DNA from: Flavobacterium sp. 83
GTDB lineage: Bacteria > Bacteroidota > Bacteroidia > Flavobacteriales > Flavobacteriaceae
DNA length: 64,000 nucleotides
Assembly (NCBI RefSeq): GCF_000744835.1
Contig: NZ_JQMS01000001.1
Coordinates: 496,001-560,000, forward strand
Reading direction: 5' to 3'
The notes under the pieces are model-generated. The model did no database searches. It was not told the origin of the DNA and saw only the letters and a program-made list of their open reading frames with translations. Both the position numbers and the translations under genes were made by a program. Every line of letters begins with the position of its first letter. Within the stretch, counting starts at the first letter, position 1. Shown here in pieces: positions 44,950-51,589 of this stretch.

Positions 44950-47364
44950 TTACCCTTTATCTGACAATCTCAATATATCTCCAAAAACACCACGCGCTGT
45001 AACAGCTGATCCTGCTCCAGCTCCTTGAATTACGATTGGTCTGTCTCCATACGATTCTGTATAAATTTCGAAGAAAGAGTCGGAACCTTTCAATCCACCC
45101 AAAGCTGTATCCGAAGGTACCGAAACTAATTTTACTTCTAGATTCCCTTTGTCATTTTGTAAATCACCCGACAATTCTCCTATATATCGCAACACGTGAT
45201 TCGGCTTTTGTTCCGCTTTTATTTTAGCATAAATTGGATCAAATTCAGTTAGTTTATTTAAAAATTCCGATGCACTTCCTTCTCGTAAATGTTCCGGAAT
45301 TAAATTCTGAATTTCAATTTCTTCAAATTCATTTTGCAAATCCAATTCTCTTGCCAAAATTAATAATTTCCTACCCACATCATTTCCACATAAATCTTCT
45401 CTCGGATCCGGTTCTGTATATCCATTATCGATAGCTTCTTTTAAAACTTCGCTAAACGGAACGTCCTTAGCAGAGAAATTATTAAACAAATAACTCAAAG
45501 TACCGGAGAAAACTCCTTTAATCTTTGTGATATTTTCTCCTGAAAGATGCAACAATTTTATCGTATCAATCAATGGTAATCCCGCTCCAACATTCGTCTC
45601 ATACAAATAACTCTTTTGATTGTCGGCTAATACTTTTCTTAGTTTTTTATAAAAACTATAACTTAATGTATTCGCTACTTTATTAGAAGAAATCAAATCG
45701 AAACCACTTTCTACCAAAGAAATATAATTTTCTACAAAAGCAGGACTTGCCGTATTATCAATAGCAATTAAATTTTCTAAATGATGCTCATTTGCATAAG
45801 CAATTATATCATTAATTGTGTACGAAAAACCATTATTTTGAATTTCATTTCTCCAATTTGGAGTAACGCCATTTTTATTTAAAAGCACATTTTTTGAATT
45901 AGCGATTGCAAATACATTCAATTTAATATCTTTCCTTTTCTCAATCGTTGTTGCTGATTCCAGTATTTGATTAATCAACGTTCCTCCAACTAAACCATGT
46001 CCAAAAATGGCAATATTAATTTTCTTAGAAACTCCAAAAATCTCTCCGTGAATTACATTTAACGCTTTGTGAAGTTGCGATTTTTTAACCACCAAACTCA
46101 CGTTTTTACCCGTAACAGTGTTATTGAAAAGTATAGGGATAATTTTATTTTTTATCAATGCCGTATAAGGCTTATGGAACGTACTCAAATCCTGACCAAT
46201 GATAGAAATCACCGAAACATTATCAGTAACCGTAATTTTATTCACATCCTTCGAGTAGAAATCATTTTCGAATTCTTTCTCCAATTCAATCATTGCTTTT
46301 GTCGCCTTATCAGCGTCAACTACCAATCCAATTCCTCTTTCAGAAGAACCTTGAGAAATAATACTTACGCTGATATCATTGTCTCCCATCACTCTAAAAA
46401 TACGGGCATCAACACCAGTTTTTCCAAGCAAACCTCTTCCTTCCAGATTTACCAATGACACATTTTCAAGAACTGAAAGTGTTTTAATTCCTTCTTTATT
46501 AGAATTAGAAGTGATTAATGTCCCTTTATTTTCGTGATTAAAAGTATTTAAAATACGAAGCGGAATGTTTTTTTCCAATAAAGGAATAATCGTTTTGGCA
46601 TGCAGTATCGTTGCTCCAAAATTTGCCAATTCATTTGCCTCGTTAAAAGTCAAATGATCAATTTTTTTAGCATCAGCAACTAAATCTGGATTCGCAGTAT
46701 AAATTCCGTCAACATGGGTGTAATTCTGTAGTTCTTCGGCATCAATATAATTAGCAATCAATGAAGCGGTATAATTACTTCCGTTTCTTCCTAAAGTTGT
46801 CGTGTCATTTTTACTGTTTGAACCAATAAATCCAGTAACAATATTTACAGTTGTTCCGTTATTTTGTTTGAAATAATTGATTACGTTTTTCTTGGAAAGT
46901 TGTTCCAAAGGTTGTGCATCTCCAAATTTCGAATCCGTTTTAATTAATTCTCTTGAATCAGCAAAACGCGCATTTACTCCATTTTTAATTAAGATAGCCG
47001 TCAGTAATTTTGCAGAAAGCAACTCCCCTTTTGAAAGCACTTGATCTTTAATTTTATTACTGTAATCTCCTATCAAACTTACGCCTTCAAAAAGTTTTTC
47101 AAGAACATTGAATTCTTCTGACAAATCAACTTCATCATAATCGTCTTGTTGGTATTTTTTAAAGTTTTCAAATAATTCTTTATAATTAGCATTTTTAGAA
47201 GCAACTCCTAAAATTTCTTCCAATTCATCTGTAGCATTTCCTCTTGCCGAAACTACTATAGCAATTTTTTCTCCTTGATTTACTTTATCCGTAATAATAG
47301 CGACAACTTTGTTTATTCCCTCGCCATTCGATAGAGATTTACCTCCAAATTTTAATATTTTCAT
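44950..47364 (-). CDS. thrA: bifunctional aspartate kinase / homoserine dehydrogenase
   Basis: This 804-residue fusion has an aspartokinase domain (about 1-290: LKFGGKSLSNGEGI, FIGSNSKNDTTTLGRNGSNYTASL), ACT domains (about 305-450), and a homoserine dehydrogenase domain (about 460-804: IAIFGHGLVGGTLINQI, GAGLPLIDTIKLL, GYTEPDPREDLCGNDVGRKLLILAR). It provides homoserine for methionine and threonine. It starts 24 bp after metX, so metX and thrA are co-transcribed. Linking it to metX under a SAM riboswitch suggests a methionine-dedicated isozyme. Confidence 0.95.
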   Translation of the reverse strand: MKILKFGGKSLSNGEGINKVVAIITDKVNQGEKIAIVVSARGNATDELEEILGVASKNANYKELFENFKKYQQDDYDEVDLSEEFNVLEKLFEGVSLIGDYSNKIKDQVLSKGELLSAKLLTAILIKNGVNARFADSRELIKTDSKFGDAQPLEQLSKKNVINYFKQNNGTTVNIVTGFIGSNSKNDTTTLGRNGSNYTASLIANYIDAEELQNYTHVDGIYTANPDLVADAKKIDHLTFNEANELANFGATILHAKTIIPLLEKNIPLRILNTFNHENKGTLITSNSNKEGIKTLSVLENVSLVNLEGRGLLGKTGVDARIFRVMGDNDISVSIISQGSSERGIGLVVDADKATKAMIELEKEFENDFYSKDVNKITVTDNVSVISIIGQDLSTFHKPYTALIKNKIIPILFNNTVTGKNVSLVVKKSQLHKALNVIHGEIFGVSKKINIAIFGHGLVGGTLINQILESATTIEKRKDIKLNVFAIANSKNVLLNKNGVTPNWRNEIQNNGFSYTINDIIAYANEHHLENLIAIDNTASPAFVENYISLVESGFDLISSNKVANTLSYSFYKKLRKVLADNQKSYLYETNVGAGLPLIDTIKLLHLSGENITKIKGVFSGTLSYLFNNFSAKDVPFSEVLKEAIDNGYTEPDPREDLCGNDVGRKLLILARELDLQNEFEEIEIQNLIPEHLREGSASEFLNKLTEFDPIYAKIKAEQKPNHVLRYIGELSGDLQNDKGNLEVKLVSVPSDTALGGLKGSDSFFEIYTESYGDRPIVIQGAGAGSAVTARGVFGDILRLSDKG

Positions 47365-47388
47365 TGTATGTATTTTATATTGTGCGCT

Positions 47389-48357
47389 CTAAAAAATAGA
47401 AGCAAGCAAATTATCTAATTGTTTGTATTCTATCAAAAAAGCATCGTGTCCGTGAATGGAAACAATCTCTTGATAGGTAATATTGTTTTTATATTTTTTT
47501 AATTCTTCATAAGTCGCTCTATTTTCACTTACCGTAAAAAACAAATCAGAATCGATTCCTATGATATGAATATCAGCTTCAATTTTGGAAGCAATTGATT
47601 CAAATGACCCTCTATTTCGTGTAATATCGATTGTTTTAAGCAATTGATTCATCATTTTATAAGAGGAAAGCTGGAATCGTTTTTGGAGTTTTTCACCATG
47701 ATGACACAACCAGCTTTCAATATTAAAAATGGCTAATTCGGCATTAGTAGTTCTGTCAAATTTTGACTTGAACGATTCTGGAGTTCTATAACAAAGCATC
47801 GCATGAATCCGAGCATCTTCAATTGGCTTCGAAGAATTATTTAGAATTTGCTCCTGCAAAAAGCAATTGGCAATCAACCAATCTGTCGATTTCCAATCTG
47901 TCGCAATAGGAATTAAATGCTGTGTGATTTTTGGTTCCAAAGCCGCGATTTCCCAAGCAATTCCTCCACCAACCGATCCGCCAATTATAGCGTACAGTTG
48001 TTTTATTTTAAGAAAATGAACGCCTTCAATAAAAATTCTGGCAATATCTCTGGCATTAAAATCCAAATAATTTTCAATGATGGTAGCATCAAAACCATTT
48101 CCGGGAACGTTAAAAGCCAGTATCGTATATTTATTTGTATCTATGGTTTTGTTTTCACCAATTAAATCATTCCACCAACCGTTTTCTCCCACAACTTGGG
48201 AATTTCCAGTCAATGCATGATTTACCAAAACTATTGGAGCTGTATGTAAAGCCGGACCAAAAACTTGAAAACTTAAGTTTAAGGTAGCATAAAAAGCACC
48301 ACTTTCGGTAGTGAAATTTTGTAATGTAATAGGTGTTGGTTTATTTTCCAATTTCAA
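47389..48357 (-). CDS. metX: homoserine O-acetyltransferase
   Basis: This alpha/beta-hydrolase-fold enzyme activates homoserine for sulfhydrylation. VLVNHALTGNSQVVGENGWW and GGSVGGGIAWEIAAL (nucleophile Ser in GGSVGG) are visible, and HGHDAFLIEY carries the catalytic histidine. An ATG at 48445-48447 opens a longer frame, but it lies inside helix P4 of the SAM-I riboswitch and its first about 30 residues look non-coding. I place the start at a TTG near 48357 (MKLENKPTPITLQNF). A second TTG two codons downstream is equally possible. It leads the metX-thrA-osmC-metZ operon. Confidence 0.88.
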   Translation of the reverse strand: MKLENKPTPITLQNFTTESGAFYATLNLSFQVFGPALHTAPIVLVNHALTGNSQVVGENGWWNDLIGENKTIDTNKYTILAFNVPGNGFDATIIENYLDFNARDIARIFIEGVHFLKIKQLYAIIGGSVGGGIAWEIAALEPKITQHLIPIATDWKSTDWLIANCFLQEQILNNSSKPIEDARIHAMLCYRTPESFKSKFDRTTNAELAIFNIESWLCHHGEKLQKRFQLSSYKMMNQLLKTIDITRNRGSFESIASKIEADIHIIGIDSDLFFTVSENRATYEELKKYKNNITYQEIVSIHGHDAFLIEYKQLDNLLASIF

Positions 48358-48432
48358 ATCTTTTATGATTTTTTGATTTGTGTCTGGAAATATTAGAAAG
48401 AAAGCTAGAAGTAAACTAGGAGAATTCTTAGT

Positions 48433-48537
48433 GTTATCTTTCCACATTATGATGTGGTAGAATGCAGCACCTTCTTCGATAAATCGAAGGGTTGCTAAGG
48501 CTTCATCGGGTCTAATCCCTCTGCCTTTCTTTATAAC
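48433..48537 (-). promoter_or_regulatory. SAM-I riboswitch of the metX operon
   Basis: Minus-strand sequence has the S-box core: GGCAGAGGGA, GACCCGATGAAGCC, TTAGCAACCC and GAAGGTGCTGCATTC. P1 is GTTAT (48533-48537) with ATAAC (48433-48437). P3 is CTTCGAT with ATCGAAG. P4 is CCACAT with ATGTGG. The operon should be repressed by SAM. The segment from the aptamer to the likely start codon is about 75 nt and contains a CTAG/CTAG hairpin followed by a T-rich run, a possible weak terminator. Confidence 0.93.
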
Positions 48538-48566
48538 ATTTCAATACAGTTCTGAACTTAAAGGCA

Positions 48567-48598
48567 CAAATTAACTACTATTTTTTTTAAGAAACAAA
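48567..48598 (-). promoter_or_regulatory. promoter of the SAM-riboswitch/metX operon
   Basis: Minus strand: TTTG, 20 nt, TTAATTTG. The -7 element has one mismatch to TAnnTTTG. Transcription would begin about 25 nt before the riboswitch P1. Confidence 0.55.
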
Positions 48599-48665
48599 TT
48601 TTTATACAAATTGATTCTAATTGTTACATTGAAAAACAATCTGGAAAAACAACCCACAATTGCCT

Positions 48666-48712
48666 TTCCGACGAAGAAATAATACCAATATTAGGCGTTC
48701 TACTTCGTCGAA
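48666..48712 (-). terminator. hairpin downstream of the small orf
   Basis: CGACGAAG (48669-48676) pairs with CTTCGTCG (48703-48710), flanked by partly matching T/A bases. It lies about 60 bp after the 69-codon orf. It lacks a T tract on the minus strand, so termination is uncertain. The rest of 48600-48768 shows no feature I can support. Confidence 0.35.
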
Positions 48713-48768
48713 AAAACACTTTAAGCAACAATTTTACAGATTCAAAACCGATCTTGAAATTCGAATCT

Positions 48769-48978
48769 TTAAATAAACAGTTCTTCATTCTCTTCTGAAT
48801 ACATTAGAAAAAGTAAAGAATTTGATACTATTTTTTGTGCCAAAGGATCGTTTTTTGACACTTCAAATCTTGGATGAATCAAATCATTTTTCAAATCATT
48901 GTTATTTTCTGTTCTATTCCTGAAACTAAAGTTTTTTAGTAACCGAAAGGTTCTTGGGAAATTTTTTAATGTTCTCAT
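48769..48978 (-). CDS. small basic protein of unknown function
   Basis: This 69-residue ORF is not recognised. The N-terminal third is basic and aromatic (NFPRTFRLLKNFSFRNR). The rest is polar and ends acidic and hydrophobic (SNSLLFLMYSEENEELF). No signal peptide or clear domain is present. It is the only reading frame between the two Met/Cys leader attenuators at 49051-49383 and the metX promoter. If those attenuators regulate a gene directly, this is the first candidate. It could also be a chance ORF. Confidence 0.45.
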   Translation of the reverse strand: MRTLKNFPRTFRLLKNFSFRNRTENNNDLKNDLIHPRFEVSKNDPLAQKIVSNSLLFLMYSEENEELFI

Positions 48979-49050
48979 AATTTTAAGATATTAGCTATTA
49001 TTTTTTTCTTTTGATTAATTTATAGATTCTGAAGCAAATTCAGAATAAAT

Positions 49051-49088
49051 AAAAAAAACCCTTTTAGATACATATCCAAAAGGGTTTT
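49051..49088 (-). terminator. attenuator hairpin of leader 4
   Basis: Minus-strand stem AAAACCCTTTT with AAAAGGGTTTT (11 bp) is extended by GAT with ATC and followed by eight T residues. The 5' arm segment CTTTTGGA (49075-49082) can pair perfectly over 8 bp with TCCAAAAG (49110-49117), which begins 1 nt after the leader stop codon. The two pairings exclude each other. Confidence 0.75.
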
Positions 49089-49118
49089 AAGTTGTGTTAT
49101 AAACTTATACTTTTGGAA

Positions 49119-49208
49119 TCAACAGACATAAATACACATAATGACATTGACACAAATCATTTTTGTGGCCTTTAAATTATTTATTTTCTGTTGATTTAAC
49201 GTATTCAT
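49119..49208 (-). CDS. Met/Cys-containing leader peptide 4
   Basis: This 29-codon ORF ends in KMICVNVIMCIYVC: two Met, three Cys and several Val and Ile in its last 14 codons. A shorter start at the internal ATG (Met17, 49158-49160) would give a 13-residue peptide with only the rich part. The stop codon lies 1 nt before the antiterminator segment. It follows leader 3 and its terminator in the same transcript. Confidence 0.6.
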   Translation of the reverse strand: MNTLNQQKINNLKATKMICVNVIMCIYVC

Positions 49209-49256
49209 TTTATTCTTGTTTTTTTATGTTTAAAAAATTACAACTGATGCATTTCC

Positions 49257-49290
49257 AAAAAAAAAGCCTCCCGTTATCTGGGAGGCTTTT
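49257..49290 (-). terminator. terminator after leader 3
   Basis: Stem AAAAGCCTCCC with GGGAGGCTTTT (11 bp, 7-nt loop) is followed by nine T residues. The antiterminator partner is weaker than for the other leaders: CGGGTCGC in the leader resembles the 3' arm (CGGGAGGC) at 6 of 8 positions. Confidence 0.8.
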
Positions 49291-49314
49291 GCTATATAAA
49301 TTTTTAATTTAAAC

Positions 49315-49383
49315 TTAAGCAATAAGCGACCCGCAGGATTTATCCTGAATGGCTTTTGACATATTGCACACATTAAATTTCAT
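49315..49383 (-). CDS. leader peptide 3 (Cys/Met in the first codons)
   Basis: This 22-codon ORF begins MKFNVCNMSKA and has a second Cys at codon 17. It lies between a promoter (49405-49436) and a strong terminator, the same layout as leader 1, which also starts MK and has NM near codon 8. An internal hairpin CAGGA/TCCTG covers codons 13-17. The Met/Cys density is lower than in leaders 1 and 2, so a regulatory role is less certain. Confidence 0.5.
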   Translation of the reverse strand: MKFNVCNMSKAIQDKSCGSLIA

Positions 49384-49404
49384 CTTTGTTTTTTTTTGCT
49401 GTAA

Positions 49405-49436
49405 CAAATATGGTAATTGTTTTTGAATTTTCCAAA
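49405..49436 (-). promoter_or_regulatory. promoter of the leader 3-leader 4-small orf unit
   Basis: Minus strand: TTTG, 20 nt, CATATTTG. The one -7 mismatch (C for T at the first position) is shared with the leader 1 promoter, which also has a 20-nt spacer. Confidence 0.55.
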
Positions 49437-49512
49437 TAAAGTTTAAAAATAATTTACACTATGGTTTTTACCTAATATATATTAGAGAACTAAAGCAAAA
49501 AGACTAAACTAA

Positions 49513-50796
49513 TTACGACTTATTAATCGTTTCGAAAACAGCTTTTAAATCGGCTTTTAAATCTTCAATATCTTCTAAACCAACAGAAAGACGGATTAAG
49601 TCTTTAGAAACTCCCGTTGCAATTTGTTCCTCGTCAGACAATTGCTGGTGTGTGGTACTGGCAGGATGAATAATCAGTGATTTTGTATCACCAATATTAG
49701 CCAAAAGAGAGAATATTTTAGTTTCATCGGCTACTTTTTTGGCAGCTTCAAATCCTCCTTTTAATCCAAAAGTAACTACCCCGCTTTGTCCTTTTGGCAA
49801 ATATTCCTGACCTAAAAGATAATATTTACTTGATTTCAATCCCGGATAGTTTACCCAAGCCACTTCGTCCTGAATTTCCAACCATTGGGCCAAAGCCAAA
49901 GCATTTTCGCTATGTCTTTTGACACGCATTTCTAAAGTTTCTAACCCTTGAATGATTTGAAAAGCATTGAACGGACTCAAAGCAGCACCATAATCTCGCA
50001 ACCCTTCTATACGAACTTTAGCGATGAAAGCGGCATTCCCAAGTGCTTCGTGATACACTAACCCGTGATAACCCGCAGAAGGTTCTGTGAATTCTGGAAA
50101 TTTCCCATTTGCCCAATCGAATTTTCCTGCATCAATAATAACACCTCCCAGGGAAGTTCCGTTACCGGTTATGTATTTCGTCAAAGAGTGAATGACAATA
50201 TCGGCTCCATATTGAATTGGGTTCAATAAATACGGAGACGCAACCGTATTATCAACAATAAAAGGTACTTTGAATGCTTTGGCTTCAGCCGAAATAGCTT
50301 TCAAATCCAATACATCTAATTTGGGGTTCCCCAAAGATTCTACAAAAAATGCTCTGGTATTTTCTTGGACAGCATTTTTAAAATTAGCCGGATTAGATGG
50401 ATCTACAAACGTGGTGGTAATCCCTAACCTTGGCAAAGTAACTTTTAATAAATTATACGTTCCGCCATACAAACTGTTGGAAGCCACAATATGATCACCC
50501 GCTTTTAGCAATACCAATAACGTTGTGGCAATTGCGGCAGTTCCTGATGCGGTAACTACTGCTCCAATCCCGCCTTCTAAAGTAGCTAGTCGCTGCTCCA
50601 GAATGTCATTTGTTGGATTATTCAATCTTGTATAGATAAATCCGGGTTCAGCAAGACCAAAAAGATTGGCGGCATGTTCCGAGTTATTGAAAACATACGA
50701 ACTAGTTTGATAAATAGGAACGGCTCTAGTTCCTGCGTTTTTTGTTACGTCGTGTCCTGCGTGTAGTGCGTTTGTTGCAAATTTTTGTGTGCTCAT
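49513..50796 (-). CDS. metY: O-acetylhomoserine sulfhydrylase (aminocarboxypropyltransferase)
   Basis: This 427-residue gamma-family PLP enzyme forms homocysteine from O-acetylhomoserine and sulfide. The longer length and motifs TNALHAGHD, YTRLNNPTNDILEQRLATLEGG and the PLP lysine in VIHSLTKYITGNGTS (Lys207) fit MetY better than CGS. LIIHPASTTHQQLS lies near the C-terminus. It is preceded by two tandem Met/Cys leader peptides, each with its own terminator, over 455 bp. Its substrate partner MetX is encoded 1.1 kb downstream. Confidence 0.92.
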   Translation of the reverse strand: MSTQKFATNALHAGHDVTKNAGTRAVPIYQTSSYVFNNSEHAANLFGLAEPGFIYTRLNNPTNDILEQRLATLEGGIGAVVTASGTAAIATTLLVLLKAGDHIVASNSLYGGTYNLLKVTLPRLGITTTFVDPSNPANFKNAVQENTRAFFVESLGNPKLDVLDLKAISAEAKAFKVPFIVDNTVASPYLLNPIQYGADIVIHSLTKYITGNGTSLGGVIIDAGKFDWANGKFPEFTEPSAGYHGLVYHEALGNAAFIAKVRIEGLRDYGAALSPFNAFQIIQGLETLEMRVKRHSENALALAQWLEIQDEVAWVNYPGLKSSKYYLLGQEYLPKGQSGVVTFGLKGGFEAAKKVADETKIFSLLANIGDTKSLIIHPASTTHQQLSDEEQIATGVSKDLIRLSVGLEDIEDLKADLKAVFETINKS

Positions 50797-50883
50797 GATG
50801 TTTAGATTTTAATGTTAGTATTATTAATTTTAGATTGTGAACTTATTGATTTTTCAGATTATTGATTTTTCAGATTATTGAGT

Positions 50884-50920
50884 AAAAAAAAGTCCTTTTG
50901 GATGGCTTACCAAAAGGACT
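50884..50920 (-). terminator. attenuator hairpin of leader 2, before metY
   Basis: Minus-strand stem AGTCCTTTTGG with CCAAAAGGACT (11 bp, 8-nt loop) is followed by eight T residues, about 90 bp before metY. The 5' arm portion CTTTTGGT can instead pair with GCCAAAAG (50956-50963), which is formed by the last sense codons of leader 2 (TGC CAA AAG). Confidence 0.85.
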
Positions 50921-50952
50921 TATAGTTGGAACTATAACAAAGATTCTATCTT

Positions 50953-51033
50953 TCACTTTTGGCAATAGTAGATTGGGATGCACATACGCATCATACAACA
51001 CATCATCACTTTATTTACTACTGTTTTAATCAT
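50953..51033 (-). CDS. Met/Cys-rich leader peptide 2, before metY
   Basis: This 26-codon ORF contains VMMCCMMRMC at codons 9-18 and a further Cys at codon 24. Six of its 26 residues are Met (counting the start) and four are Cys. It lies directly upstream of a strong terminator and metY, whose pathway makes methionine and consumes sulfide. Ribosome stalling on these codons during Met or Cys shortage would leave the antiterminator segment unmasked. No separate promoter with good -33 spacing was found, so it probably shares the transcript of leader 1. Confidence 0.8.
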   Translation of the reverse strand: MIKTVVNKVMMCCMMRMCIPIYYCQK

Positions 51034-51128
51034 TGGTTTTATTTATCAGTTTGACAAAATTGAATTTATCTTTCTTTTTATTTCTTTTTACTTCTTTAAA
51101 TTTTCAAATCATGGATTCAACATAAAAT

Positions 51129-51155
51129 AAAAAAACCTCTGCGGTTAGCAGAGGT
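51129..51155 (-). terminator. attenuator hairpin of leader 1
   Basis: Minus-strand stem ACCTCTGC with GCAGAGGT (8 bp, 5-nt loop) is followed by seven T residues. The 9-mer CCGCAGAGG occurs both in the 3' arm (51136-51144) and inside leader 1 (51198-51206). The leader copy can therefore pair with the 5' arm CCTCTGC and disrupt the terminator. Confidence 0.85.
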
Positions 51156-51183
51156 CTTACTTATATATTTTTAAAATTTAAAA

Positions 51184-51252
51184 CTACACAATAGTACCCT
51201 CTGCGGAAGATTCCGGCATCATGCAACACATATTGATAGTAACTAATTTCAT
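51184..51252 (-). CDS. Met/Cys leader peptide 1 of the metY unit
   Basis: This 22-codon ORF begins MKLVTINMCCMMPESS. The run Met-Cys-Cys-Met-Met at codons 8-12 is followed three codons later by the antiterminator segment CCGCAGAGG (codons 16-19). An AAGGA-like ribosome-binding sequence lies 5-6 nt before the ATG. The promoter is 20 bp upstream. The layout is that of a ribosome-mediated attenuator responding to charged tRNA-Met and tRNA-Cys; the response itself is inferred. Confidence 0.78.
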   Translation of the reverse strand: MKLVTINMCCMMPESSAEGTIV

Positions 51253-51272
51253 TTTTTCCTTATTTGATGAGG

Positions 51273-51304
51273 CAAAATTGCAAACTTTTTTTGAATCTAC
51301 CAAA
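51273..51304 (-). promoter_or_regulatory. promoter of the leader 1-leader 2-metY unit
   Basis: Minus strand: TTTG, 20 nt, CAATTTTG (one mismatch to TAnnTTTG). It is divergent from the metK promoter at 51391. Confidence 0.55.
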
Positions 51305-51390
51305 CAAAAATCAATTTATTTTATAAACTCTATAGAAATAGTAGAATATGTTAAATTTCTTCATTTAAATTAAAAAAAACAAAAGATTAA

Positions 51391-51420
51391 TTTGCAATTC
51401 AAAATGGTTTCATACATTTG
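51391..51420 (+). promoter_or_regulatory. promoter of metK
   Basis: TTTG (51391-51394), an 18-nt spacer, then TACATTTG (51413-51420), an exact -7 match. Transcription would begin near 51427, a few bases before the first stem of the structured leader, giving a 5' UTR of about 160 nt. Confidence 0.75.
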
Positions 51421-51431
51421 CACTCGAATAC

Positions 51432-51530
51432 AAGAGGAAAAATTTGAACTGATTGCAACCTCTTCATAATGAAACGAATTCATTATGGATGCTGAAAAAT
51501 TTTCAGTAGAAAAAATGCTAAAGCAGAAAC
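51432..51530 (+). promoter_or_regulatory. structured metK leader, candidate SAM-II-like riboswitch
   Basis: Stem 1: AAGAGG (51432-51437) with CCTCTT (51459-51464). Its loop contains AAATTTGAACTGATTGCA, which matches 12 of 18 positions of the SAM-II loop I recall (UGAUUUAACCGUAUUGCA). Stem 2: CATAATGAA (51465-51473) with TTCATTATG (51479-51487), perfect 9 bp. Downstream, GCTGAAAAA (51491) and ATGCTAAAG (51515) resemble the SAM-II 3' segment GCTAAAAAG. The pseudoknot pairing is weak (about 3 bp GCA/TGC) as I can draw it. A long-loop SAM-II variant in Bacteroidota is a possible match. Confidence 0.5.
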
Positions 51531-51589
51531 TCTCCTTTAGTATTTTCCAGCAATTATTTTCCTCCCTTAATTTTAAATTTATATTTATT

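Noticed and set aside
46069..46458. 129-codon ORF on the plus strand
   Set aside because: It is antisense to thrA, with composition of a shadow frame.
48358..48447. Upstream ATG giving MetX about 30 extra residues
   Set aside because: The ATG and following codons form P4 and P1 of the SAM-I riboswitch.
51485..51589. Upstream ATG giving MetK 35 extra residues
   Set aside because: The ATG lies in a perfect 9-bp stem of the leader RNA, and MetK families begin at the [17 protein letters not shown] segment.
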